This document shows positions 7,102-14,546 of a DNA stretch of 39,939 bases, in pieces. The position numbers and the translations under genes were made by a program. The stretch spans positions 1 through 39,939 of the forward strand of contig JAUWXE010000002.1 of assembly GCA_030616535.1 (NCBI GenBank), given 5' to 3'. The stretch comes from Candidatus Aerophobota bacterium. GTDB taxonomy: Bacteria; Aerophobota; Aerophobia; Aerophobales; AE-B3A. Under the pieces are notes generated by a model. The model was not told where the DNA came from. It did no database searches and saw only the letters and a list, made by a program, of their open reading frames with translations. The stretch's first letter is position 1. Every line of letters starts with the position of its first letter.

Positions 7102-8236
7102 TTATAAAAAGAGAAAACCATTATCTGGAAGGAATGAATTTCTTACTGGGCAGGAGATATCTGATATTTACAAGATTAAAGTTTATCAACCGGGCAAACC
7201 CATAGAGGAAGTAAAAAGGGAGTTTGGGTTAAAGAATGTAATCAAGCTCGCTTCCAATGAGAATCCTCTGGGACCATCTCCGAAGGCAGTGGAGGCTATT
7301 AGAGGGTATGCCTCAAAAATCAACTTTTATCCGGACGGAGGCAGTTATTATTTAAAAAAGGCTCTGGGAGAAAAACTGGGCCTCAAGGAAGAAAACATCA
7401 TTCTGGGTAATGGTTCCGACGAGGTTATTTCTCTGATCACTCGGATCTTTCTCCAGAAAGGTGATCAAGCAATAATGGGGGATCCCTCTTTCCTCATGTA
7501 CAAAATAGATGCTCAACTCAGCCAGGCAAAAGTTGCCTCTGTTCCCTTAAAGAATTTCAGACTGGATCTACCAGAAATGAGCAAAGCCATTAGTTCTAAA
7601 ACAAAGCTCATCTTTATTAGTAATCCCAATAATCCCACCGGCACCATTATTACCGAAGATGAGGTGGAGCACTTTCTAAAGGATGTTCCCCCCCGGATCC
7701 TGACGGTTTTCGATGAGGCCTATTATGAATATGTGGAAGATGCAAATTATCCTCAAAGCATAGATCTCTTAGATAAGAACAGCAACATTATCATCTTGCG
7801 TACTTTTTCCAAGATTTATGGTCTGGCAGGATTAAGAGTAGGTTATGGGATTGGCAGTCCTGAAGTTATTGACCTACTTAACAAAGCTCGCCCTCCCTTT
7901 AATGTAAACTCCTTGGCCCAGGTAGCTGCTTTAGCCAGTCTAGAGGATGAGGATCAGGTTAATCAAAGCAAAAGTTTAGTTAGAGAAGGGAAAGAATTCC
8001 TTTATTCCAATCTTAGAAGACTCAAAGTTTCCTTTATTCCTACTCAGGCAAATTTCATTTTGATTAAAATAGGAAAAAAGGCAAAAGATGTTTAAGGTGA
8101 ACTCCTTAAAAAAGGAATAATTGTGAGGGGAATGGGGGCCTACAATCTTCCCCATTATATAAGAGTCACCATTGGAACAAAACCACAAAATGAAGAGTTT
8201 ATCAAGAATCTCCAAACCATCCTCTCCTCCTTGTAA
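7088..8236 (+). pseudogene. hisC: Histidinol-phosphate aminotransferase, interrupted by one in-frame TAA
   Basis: PLP-dependent class I/II aminotransferase of histidine synthesis. The frame carries YQPGKPIEEVKREFGL, KLASNENPLGPSPKA, the PLP region SNPNNPTG, FDEAYYEY, and the lysine segment RTFSKIYGLAGLRVGYG. The reading stops at TAA 8093-8095 after KAKDV. The same frame then continues without any shift for 46 codons to TAA 8234-8236 with typical HisC C-terminal sequence (GIIVRGMGAYNLPHYIRVTI). One base change would restore a normal protein of about 355-380 residues. The start is ambiguous: ATG 7088 overlaps ilvD, while an ATT at 7166 lies nine bases after AGGAG. It may be inactive, a sequence error, or a real nonsense allele. 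Confidence 0.85.
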
Positions 8237-8252
8237 GAGAGGTTTAACAATT
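8237..8252 (+). promoter_or_regulatory. Ribosome binding site indicating an ATT start for cmk
   Basis: GAGAGG (8237-8242) directly after the distal hisC stop, then seven bases, then ATT (8250-8252) in the cmk frame. Translation from there gives MAIDGPAASGKS if AUU is read as methionine, matching the usual short N-terminus of the family. Confidence 0.6.
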
Positions 8253-8912
8253 GCCATTGATGGACCAGCCGCCTCAGGAAAAAGCACATCTGCTAAGCTT
8301 GTGGCCAAGAAATTAGGTTATTTGTACCTGGATACGGGAACTATGTACAGAGCCTTGACCTGGAAAGCCTTAAGGAATAAAGTAAACATTAAGGATGGAA
8401 AAAGGCTCCCTCAACTAGCTAAAGAAACAAAAATTACCTTAAAATCTCAATCTAATCTTGAAACCAAAATTTACCTCGATGGTAAAGAGGTAACCTCTTT
8501 GATTCGTTCTCCTCTGATAGATAAAAACGTCTCTCTCATCTCCACTATCAAAGGAATCAGAGAAGCGATGGTAGAAGAGCAAAAGAAAATAGGTAAAGAA
8601 GGAGGTATTGTAGCGGAAGGTAGAGATATAGGAACAGTTGTTTTTCCAAAAGCTGAAGTCAAGATTTTTCTCACAGCCTCGTTTAAGGAAAGGGTAAGAA
8701 GACGCTGGAAGGAAGAAATCAACAAGGGTCTATCTTCGGAAAAAAAAAGGGTAGCCATTGGCCTTCTCACTCGGGATAGGATAGACAGCCAGAGAAAGAT
8801 CGCTCCCCTGAAGAAGGCTAGAGGAGCGGTAGTTATTGACAATACCTGTCTGAACATTCCCCAGACAGTGGATAGAATCCTAGAGGTGGTAAAAACTAAA
8901 CTTACCCCATGA
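8250..8912 (+). CDS. cmk: Cytidylate kinase
   Basis: Phosphorylates CMP and dCMP with ATP. From the proposed ATT start it is about 220 residues, the family norm. The P-loop GPAASGKST is at residues about 5-13, followed by DTGTMYRALTW, GRDIGTVVFP and the lid segment DRIDSQRKIAPLKKA. The only ATGs in frame upstream (8172, 8190) would add 20-26 residues not expected in the family and overlap the hisC C-terminal coding region. The gene lies in the conserved order cmk-plsC-ispH-rpsA and overlaps plsC by four bases. Confidence 0.95.
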   Translation: MAIDGPAASGKSTSAKLVAKKLGYLYLDTGTMYRALTWKALRNKVNIKDGKRLPQLAKETKITLKSQSNLETKIYLDGKEVTSLIRSPLIDKNVSLISTIKGIREAMVEEQKKIGKEGGIVAEGRDIGTVVFPKAEVKIFLTASFKERVRRRWKEEINKGLSSEKKRVAIGLLTRDRIDSQRKIAPLKKARGAVVIDNTCLNIPQTVDRILEVVKTKLTP

Positions 8913-9535
8913 AGGAAATCCCTCTTTGGTATTACCTCTTACGTGAGTTAGCCATAATAATCTTTAAGGGTCTGTTTGACATAAAGATTGAAGGAAGGGA
9001 AAACATTCCTCTAAAAGGAGGGGCGGTCCTTGCCTCCAATCATCTAAGTTATCTTGATCCCATTGTCATAGGTCTTCTTGCTCCAAGAAAAATTAATTTC
9101 ATGGCAAAAAGGGAGCTTTTTGAAAACTTCCTGTTCGGCTATTTTATAAGTAAACTGGGAGCTTTTCCTGTCAGAAGAGAGAGATTAGATCGTAAAACCT
9201 ATCGAAAGGCTCTCGGGCTCTTGAAAGAAGGTAAGATTTTGGTTCTCTTCCCGGAAGGAACACGCAGTCGAAAGAGAAATCTTGGATCCTTGAGAGAAGG
9301 AACGGCAAGAATAGCTGTGAGAACAAAAGTTCCTCTGATTCCTGTTATTATCAGGGGAACGGATAAGGCCCTTCCTCGTGGGAAAAAGCTAATAAGACTG
9401 GCCAAGATAAAAGTTCGTATAGGAAAGCCGTTAGAGAGTGAACCATTATACGAAGGCAGAGATATTAAAAGAGAGGTACAAAGAGTTCATCAGAAGTTAG
9501 AAAAGAGTATGAAAACCTTAGTCGAGAGGCCGTAG
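8909..9535 (+). CDS. plsC: 1-acyl-sn-glycerol-3-phosphate acyltransferase
   Basis: Membrane-associated acyltransferase making phosphatidic acid from lysophosphatidic acid. 208 residues. The catalytic HX4D motif is in SNHLSYLDP near residues 43-51 and the substrate motif FPEGTRS near 114-120. There is a hydrophobic N-terminus (LWYYLLRELAIIIFKGLF). It overlaps cmk by four bases and ends three bases before ispH, so it is cotranscribed. Together with plsY three genes downstream it covers two of the early steps of phospholipid synthesis. Confidence 0.93.
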   Translation: MKEIPLWYYLLRELAIIIFKGLFDIKIEGRENIPLKGGAVLASNHLSYLDPIVIGLLAPRKINFMAKRELFENFLFGYFISKLGAFPVRRERLDRKTYRKALGLLKEGKILVLFPEGTRSRKRNLGSLREGTARIAVRTKVPLIPVIIRGTDKALPRGKKLIRLAKIKVRIGKPLESEPLYEGRDIKREVQRVHQKLEKSMKTLVERP

Positions 9536-9538
9536 GGT

Positions 9539-10381
9539 ATGCAAGTATTTCTCCCCCCAGAAATTGGTTTTTGCTTTGGGGTAAAAAGAGCCTTGAGATT
9601 AGTGACAAATGAATTAAAAAAAGAAGGAAAAATTTACTCTCTGGGGGACTTAATTCACAATCCTCAGGTAATTGAGGATCTGAAAAGAAAAGGAGTCGTC
9701 TTCGTGTCGGATCTGTCCCAAGTGAAGGGAGGAACAGTAATTATTAGATCGCACGGAGCTGATCTCTCTTTAATCAGACGGGCGAAGGAAAAAGGTCTAA
9801 AAGTAATAGATGCTACCTGTCCTTATGTAGCAAAGGTGCAAAAGATAGCCAAATTCCTTTCTCAAAACTCATACCGGATAGTTATCGTTGGTTTAAGTAC
9901 CCATCCTGAGATAAAAGGAGTAATGGCCAGTGCAGGAGAAAGGAAAACCTTCGTGGTTAAAGATCCTCAAGAAATAAAAAAAATACCTTTTACAGGGAAG
10001 ATAGGGGTAGTAGTTCAGACCACAGAAAGTCTTGACAATTTCAGTGATATTGTAAAGAATTTAGTGAAAAGAGGAAAAGAGTGTAGAGTTTTTAACACTA
10101 TATGTAAAGTGATAAGACGTCGTCAGGAAGAAACTAAGAGACTAGCCAAAAAGGTTGAGGTAGTAATAGTGGTGGGGGGACATAATAGTTCTAATACTTC
10201 TCAGCTAGCTAAACTATCTCAATCAATGGGAGTGAAGACATATTTCGTGGAAAAAGAAGAAGACCTCGATTCTGTAGAATGGCAAGGGATAAAAAGAGTT
10301 GGCATCACCGGAGGAACTTCTACTCCTGAAGAGTTAATAGTGAAGATAAGAAATCGACTTGGTCAATTTTTGGTAGCTTAG
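9539..10381 (+). CDS. ispH: 4-hydroxy-3-methylbut-2-enyl diphosphate reductase
   Basis: Last enzyme of the MEP isoprenoid pathway, giving IPP and DMAPP. 280 residues, full length. The three conserved cluster-ligand cysteines are present: EIGFCFGVKRA (about residue 12), DATCPYVAKVQ (about 95) and FNTICKVIRRRQ (about 189). STHPEIKG and TTESLDNF are also typical. It lies between plsC and rpsA, where it is found in Firmicutes and several other phyla. The window itself has no other MEP gene. Confidence 0.96.
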   Translation: MQVFLPPEIGFCFGVKRALRLVTNELKKEGKIYSLGDLIHNPQVIEDLKRKGVVFVSDLSQVKGGTVIIRSHGADLSLIRRAKEKGLKVIDATCPYVAKVQKIAKFLSQNSYRIVIVGLSTHPEIKGVMASAGERKTFVVKDPQEIKKIPFTGKIGVVVQTTESLDNFSDIVKNLVKRGKECRVFNTICKVIRRRQEETKRLAKKVEVVIVVGGHNSSNTSQLAKLSQSMGVKTYFVEKEEDLDSVEWQGIKRVGITGGTSTPEELIVKIRNRLGQFLVA

Positions 10382-10423
10382 TAATTTCCTCTTGGGATAT
10401 CTTTTACGGAAAAGGAGCTAAGG

Positions 10424-11950
10424 GTGTCTAAATCAAAGGAAGAGAGGCTTCTGGAGAAAGCTGCTGATAGTATAATGAGATCGGAAATGGAAGAGAAGGT
10501 GGAGAAAAGAAGAGATGATTTCGCCAAAATTATTCATGGATACGAGATTCCCCGGGTGGTGAAGCTTGGAGACATAATAGAGGCAAAGGTCGTGCAAGCA
10601 GGCAAGGAAGGAATCTTGTTGGACATGGGTACAAAATCTGAAGGCTTTATGCCCTGGGGAGAATTCGACCCTAGAAGAAAAAAAGTTCCTCCCATAGGGG
10701 AAATCATGCACGTTTATGTTTCGGGCAAAGATGAAACAGGACGCCTTCTGCTATCTAAAAAGGAAGCAGATTTTCGTCTAAACTGGGCAAAATTCGAGGA
10801 GGCCTTCCGGGATGGAAAGCCCATAGTAGTGAAAGTGGTAAAGATAGTAAAAGGAGGGGCTTTAGCAAGCCTAGGATCCTTGAAAGCTTTCATCCCTGCC
10901 TCCCATATAAGTCTAAAGAGGACAAATAACCTCAAAGAATTCATCGGGAAAAATCTAGCCGTCAGGGTTATTCAACTTGAAAAAGGATCTAGGAATATAG
11001 TGCTTTCTAGAAAATTTTTACTTTTGGAAGAAAGAGAAAAAAGGAAAGAAAAAACTCTTTCTAGCTTGAAAGAAGGAAAAACGGTAACTGGCAGAGTAAA
11101 TTCGATAACTAAATTTGGCATTTTTGTGGATTTGGGAGGAATTGATGGACTGATTTATCCCGAGAATCTTTCTTGGGGGTGGGTCAAGGACCCGCACAGT
11201 GCGGCTTCAGTCGGGGACAAAATAAAGGTAAAAGTGTTAAAAATGGATAAAGAAAAAAGGAAAATTTCCCTAGGATTAAAGCAGACCAAGCCTGATCCCT
11301 GGACACAGGTTCAAAAAAAATATCAGGTAGGTGAGCAGCTAGCGGGCAAAGTCACCCATCTTACAAATTTTGGAGTCTGTGTAGAACTTGAAGAAGGGCT
11401 GGAGGGATTGATCCATGTTTCTGATCTTTCCTGGGACAAGCGTGTAGGGCATCCTAAAGAGGTTCTGCACAAAGAAGAAAAGATAGAGGTAAAAATATTA
11501 GATATCAATGCAAAAAAAAAGAAAATAGCTCTAGGTCTAAAACAGGTTAAACCCGATCCTTGGGAAAAATTCCTTCAGGAATACAGAGTCGGAGATTTGA
11601 TTTCCGGCAGAGTGCAGCAGGTAACAGACTTTGGAGTTTTTATGAATTTAGCTCCTGGGATAGATGGATTAATTCACGTTTCAGAATTGGACAAGGACTA
11701 TGTCTCTCATCCAGATGAAGCAGTTACAGTAGGAAATGAGATAAGCGCGGAAATTATAAAGATCGATCGAGAAAAGAGACGAATTAGACTTAGTCTGCGT
11801 CAACTAAAGAAAAAGAAGGAGAACCAAAAAGAAAAGATAGAGGAAATTGATAATCTCAATCTCTTAGAGGAAGATGCTATTGTGATGGGAGACTTTATCG
11901 AGGAGAAAGTAAAAGAAAAGCTAAGGAAGAGCTTTGGTAAGGGTAAATGA
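10424..11950 (+). CDS. rpsA: 30S ribosomal protein S1
   Basis: 508 residues with five S1 (OB-fold) repeats, starting near residues 46 (GDIIEAKVVQAG), 130, 216 (GKTVTGRVNSITKFGIFVDL), 303 (GEQLAGKVTHLTNFGV) and 388 (GDLISGRVQQVTDFGVF). Repeats 3-5 are the closest to consensus. It unwinds and delivers mRNA to the 30S subunit. The GTG start follows AAGGAG with about seven bases. It has fewer repeats than the six of E. coli S1. The N-terminal 40 residues are charged and lack an S1 fold. It overlaps plsY by four bases. The absence of an IspH-S1 fusion, seen in some clostridia, is notable. Confidence 0.93.
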   Translation: MSKSKEERLLEKAADSIMRSEMEEKVEKRRDDFAKIIHGYEIPRVVKLGDIIEAKVVQAGKEGILLDMGTKSEGFMPWGEFDPRRKKVPPIGEIMHVYVSGKDETGRLLLSKKEADFRLNWAKFEEAFRDGKPIVVKVVKIVKGGALASLGSLKAFIPASHISLKRTNNLKEFIGKNLAVRVIQLEKGSRNIVLSRKFLLLEEREKRKEKTLSSLKEGKTVTGRVNSITKFGIFVDLGGIDGLIYPENLSWGWVKDPHSAASVGDKIKVKVLKMDKEKRKISLGLKQTKPDPWTQVQKKYQVGEQLAGKVTHLTNFGVCVELEEGLEGLIHVSDLSWDKRVGHPKEVLHKEEKIEVKILDINAKKKKIALGLKQVKPDPWEKFLQEYRVGDLISGRVQQVTDFGVFMNLAPGIDGLIHVSELDKDYVSHPDEAVTVGNEISAEIIKIDREKRRIRLSLRQLKKKKENQKEKIEEIDNLNLLEEDAIVMGDFIEEKVKEKLRKSFGKGK

Positions 11951-12561
11951 TTACTCTTCCCTTCGTTTTGTTTATGGGCTATCTTATAGGTTCTGTTCCT
12001 TCTGGTTACCTCGTAGCGAGGTTTCTTAAAGGAATAGATATAAGGGATTACGGTAGTGGGAATATAGGGTTTGCTAATACCTTGCGAGTGTTAGGACTTT
12101 TACCTGGTCTAGCAGTGCTGGTCGCTGATATAGCCAAGGGAGGAGTCTCTGTGTGGGCAGGAACACTATGTGCGTCCTCCATTGGGATTAGTCCTCAAAT
12201 AGCCGGGGGAATGCTGGGACTATCATCTATTATAGGACATAATTGGTCAGTTTTTTTAAAATTCAGGGGAGGAAAAGGAGTAGCTACCACAGGGGGAGTT
12301 TTTTTGGTTCTTACCCCCTTTCCCTTTATGTTCTCTGCTTTAACTACGGCTTTGGTGATAGGTCTTACTCGCTACGTTTCTCTGGGATCGATAATAGGGG
12401 GAGGTAGCCTTCCACTTTTCATCTGGCTTTGGGTAAATAATAAAGGTCAGTTTTATCTATATTTAAGCATAGTGGCGGCTTCTCTCATTGTTTTTACCCA
12501 CCGATCTAATCTGGGACGTTTGTTGCAAGGAAAGGAAAGAAAATTAGGGAAAAGAATATAG
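11947..12561 (+). CDS. plsY: Acyl-phosphate:glycerol-3-phosphate acyltransferase PlsY
   Basis: Polytopic membrane enzyme making lysophosphatidic acid from acyl phosphate. 204 residues with about five to seven hydrophobic segments. Family signatures are GSGNIGFANTLRVLG (residues about 37-51), GHNWSVFLKFRGGKGVATT (about 97-115) and a conserved C-terminal RSNLGRLLQGKERKLG. Start codon overlaps the rpsA stop (ATGA). It is the last gene of the ilvD-to-plsY run. The partner PlsX is not in the window. Confidence 0.95.
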   Translation: MITLPFVLFMGYLIGSVPSGYLVARFLKGIDIRDYGSGNIGFANTLRVLGLLPGLAVLVADIAKGGVSVWAGTLCASSIGISPQIAGGMLGLSSIIGHNWSVFLKFRGGKGVATTGGVFLVLTPFPFMFSALTTALVIGLTRYVSLGSIIGGGSLPLFIWLWVNNKGQFYLYLSIVAASLIVFTHRSNLGRLLQGKERKLGKRI

Positions 12562-12574
12562 GAAAAGCGGTAAC

Positions 12575-12602
12575 TTGCCAAGACAAGCAGATGTGATATA
12601 TT
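12575..12602 (+). promoter_or_regulatory. Sigma-70-type promoter for the HU gene
   Basis: TTGCCA (12575-12580), 16 bases, TATATT (12597-12602), about 30 bases before the HU start codon. An AAAGGAGGGGG ribosome binding site follows. Confidence 0.6.
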
Positions 12603-12632
12603 AAGACTTATACCCTATAAAGGAGGGGGCAA

Positions 12633-12905
12633 ATGAACAAAGCTGAATTGGTGGAGGAGGTAGCTAATCAGACAGGGTTAACGAAGAAGGTGTCTAAGGA
12701 AGCGGTTGATGCGGTAACTTCTACCATCACCGACTGCCTGGCGAGGGGAGAGAAGGCTACTTTGGTCGGCTTCGGAAGCTTCAAAGTGAGAAAGAGAAAA
12801 TCGCGTCGAGGAAGGAATCCCCAAACAGGTAAGGAAATTCAGATTCCGGCCAAAAAGGTGCCCAAATTCGAAGCCGGTAAGAACCTGAGAGAAGTGGTAG
12901 CCTAA
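12633..12905 (+). CDS. HU-family DNA-binding protein
   Basis: 90 residues, exactly the HU/IHF length. It begins MNKAELVEEVANQTGLTKK, contains GFGSFKVRKRKSRRGRNPQTG (shown in part; residues about 45-65), which forms the DNA-clamping beta arm, and ends with KKVPKFEAGKNLREVV. It bends and compacts DNA as a dimer. A strong AAAGGAGGGGG precedes the ATG. The order HU/IHF, MerR, tRNA-Pro is also found in delta-proteobacteria and relatives, where the first gene is ihfA. HU versus IHF-alpha cannot be decided from sequence alone, though HU is more likely. Confidence 0.95.
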   Translation: MNKAELVEEVANQTGLTKKVSKEAVDAVTSTITDCLARGEKATLVGFGSFKVRKRKSRRGRNPQTGKEIQIPAKKVPKFEAGKNLREVVA

Positions 12906-12916
12906 GGAATCATTTT

Positions 12917-12950
12917 GAGGAGGTAGAAGAGGTATTTCTTCTACCTCCTC
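12917..12950 (+). terminator. Perfect 14-bp hairpin after the HU gene
   Basis: GAGGAGGTAGAAGA (12917-12930), loop GGTATT, TCTTCTACCTCCTC (12937-12950), with no mismatch. It begins 11 bases after the HU stop. There is no T run after it, so it is an mRNA 3'-end stabiliser or a weak terminator rather than a classical one. The left arm contains AGGAGGT, a Shine-Dalgarno-like sequence locked in the stem. Confidence 0.6.
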
Positions 12951-12953
12951 GGA

Positions 12954-13046
12954 GAAAATAGGGACGTGATTATTTTTTTGCTAAGGAAAAATAATTGTAG
13001 GAAGAGAAAACTAGAAAAAGGAAAAAATAATCACGTCCCTATTTTC
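12954..13046. repeat. 93-bp element with perfect 25-bp terminal inverted repeats
   Basis: The left arm 12954-12978 contains AATAGGGACGTGATTATT. The right arm 13022-13046 is its exact reverse complement over 25 bases. The 43-base spacer is A-rich and non-coding. This looks like a MITE or REP-type unit. It sits between HU and merR and ends only 10 bases before the merR start codon, so its hairpin would occupy the merR 5' untranslated region. Confidence 0.75.
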
Positions 13047-13056
13047 TGCAAAATCT

Positions 13057-13395
13057 ATGGATACTAAAGCGGACGAAAAAGGGAAGGAAACTGGGATTCC
13101 GGAAAAGTTATATTTCTCTATTAGTGAGGTGAGTGAGATTACCCATCTTCCTCCTTATATCTTAAGGTTTTGGGAAAATAAATTCAAGGAGATTCGACCC
13201 CAAAAAAGTAGGGGAGGACACCGTCGCTACCAGAGAAAAGATATTGAAGTAATCCTGGGGATAAAAGAACTACTTTACGAAAAAAAATTTACCATCCATG
13301 GAGCTCAAAAAGAGCTAGAGAGAACAAGGGGAAGCTCCGTCACTCCCTTAGTTATAAAAAAAGAGTTGCAAGAAATATTGAGAATATTAGATTAA
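13057..13395 (+). CDS. MerR-family transcriptional regulator
   Basis: 112 residues. A MerR winged helix-turn-helix (YFSISEVSEITHLPPYILRFWE, shown here in part, residues about 22-43) is followed by GGHRRYQRKDIEVILGIKELLYEKKFTIHGA, the typical second half. There is no C-terminal effector domain, so the signal is unknown. Its position between HU and tRNA-Pro is conserved in several phyla and suggests a housekeeping role. The stop codon abuts the first base of tRNA-Pro. There is no clear Shine-Dalgarno before the ATG, because the inverted-repeat element occupies the upstream region. Confidence 0.9.
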   Translation: MDTKADEKGKETGIPEKLYFSISEVSEITHLPPYILRFWENKFKEIRPQKSRGGHRRYQRKDIEVILGIKELLYEKKFTIHGAQKELERTRGSSVTPLVIKKELQEILRILD

Positions 13396-13474
13396 CGGGG
13401 CGTAGCGCAGCCTGGTTTAGCGCACTTGCATGGGGCGCAAGAGGTCACCGGTTCGAATCCGGTCGCCCCGACCA
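13396..13474 (+). tRNA. tRNA-Pro (anticodon GGG), CCA encoded
   Basis: Acceptor CGGGGCG/CGCCCCG, anticodon stem CTTGC/GCAAG with loop ATGGGGC (anticodon GGG), T stem ACCGG/CCGGT with TTCGAAT loop, discriminator A, then an encoded CCA (13472-13474). It starts immediately after the merR stop codon, so it is probably processed from a shared transcript. Confidence 0.95.
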
Positions 13475-13482
13475 CTCTAAAT

Positions 13483-13512
13483 AGTGAATCGCGAATGGTG
13501 AATTGTGAATCG
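13483..13512 (+). repeat. Short GTGAAT direct repeats
   Basis: AGTGAATCGCGAATGGTGAA and the following TTGTGAATCG contain four GTGAAT/CGAAT units in 30 bases. The same motif returns at 15323-15347. Non-coding spacer between tRNA-Pro and trpS. Confidence 0.5.
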
Positions 13513-13555
13513 AAAAGAAAGAAGGTGACTGATTGGAGGGTATCGAAAAAGAAAA

Positions 13556-14533
13556 ATGGAGAAAGAGCGTATACTCAGTGGGATGAGGCCTACGGGAAGG
13601 CTCCATCTGGGAAACTATCTAGGGGCTCTTTCTAATTGGGTTAAACTACAGGATAGATATGAATGCTTCTTTATGATTGCTGACTGGCATACTCTTACCG
13701 ATCGAACAGATACCAAAGGACTTAAGCAAGATATCAAGGATGTTTTGATTGATTGGCTTTGTGCAGGTCTGAATCCAGAAAAATCCACTCTTTTTGTGCA
13801 ATCACACGTACCCGAACATGCCGAGCTTCATCTGCTTTTATCTATGATTACCCCTATTCCCTGGCTGGAACGTTGTCCCACCTATAAAGAAAAACTTGAA
13901 ATGGGTCAGGAAAATAACTATGGACTACTGGGATATCCAGTTCTTCAAGCAGCCGACATTCTTATCTATAAAGCAAACAAAGTTCCCGTAGGGGAGGATC
14001 AGGTAGCTCATCTGGAACTATCCCGGGAGATAGCTCGACGCTTCAATCATCTTTACGACCATGTCTTTCCGGAACCGGCACCTCTTTTATCTGAAACCGT
14101 GAAAATTTTAGGTTTAGATGGGAAAAAGAAGATGGGTAAGTCTTATGATAACTACATTTCTCTTTCCGAGGAGCCGAGGATAATTGAGGAAAAGACCCAG
14201 GGAATGTTCACCGACCCTAAGAAAATCTATTTAGGAGACCCTGGACATCCTCAGGAATGCAATGTTTACAGCTATCATCAGATTTTTGGTAAGTTTTTGG
14301 GAGAAAATCTAGAACAGATTTTCAAGGATTGTAAAGAGGGAGCTCTGGCCTGCACTACCTGCAAAAAAAATCTAGCCCACCTTTTGATTAACTATCTTGC
14401 CCCTTTTCGTCAAAAAAGAAAAGAGCTTGAGAAAGAAAGTTTAGATAAGATCCTAAACAAAGGAAAAGAGATAGCCAGCCGTCTAGCTACCTCTACCTTA
14501 AGAGAAGTGAAAAAAGCTATGCAGATGCTCTAA
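13556..14533 (+). CDS. trpS: Tryptophanyl-tRNA synthetase
   Basis: Class I aminoacyl-tRNA synthetase charging tRNA-Trp. 325 residues, normal for the bacterial form. HIGH-type motif in GRLHLGNYLGAL (residues about 15-26) and KMSKS-type motif in KKKMGKSYDN (near 194-203). A GGAGGG lies 15 bases before the ATG, farther than usual, but no other in-frame start exists. It ends 13 bases from the convergent deoC with no obvious terminator. Confidence 0.97.
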   Translation: MEKERILSGMRPTGRLHLGNYLGALSNWVKLQDRYECFFMIADWHTLTDRTDTKGLKQDIKDVLIDWLCAGLNPEKSTLFVQSHVPEHAELHLLLSMITPIPWLERCPTYKEKLEMGQENNYGLLGYPVLQAADILIYKANKVPVGEDQVAHLELSREIARRFNHLYDHVFPEPAPLLSETVKILGLDGKKKMGKSYDNYISLSEEPRIIEEKTQGMFTDPKKIYLGDPGHPQECNVYSYHQIFGKFLGENLEQIFKDCKEGALACTTCKKNLAHLLINYLAPFRQKRKELEKESLDKILNKGKEIASRLATSTLREVKKAMQML

Positions 14534-14546
14534 AGATCCATCCCCT

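Noticed and set aside
8093..8095. TAA reassigned as a sense codon
   Set aside because: Many other genes in the window end at TAA at normal length, so the in-frame TAA in hisC is a mutation or an error.
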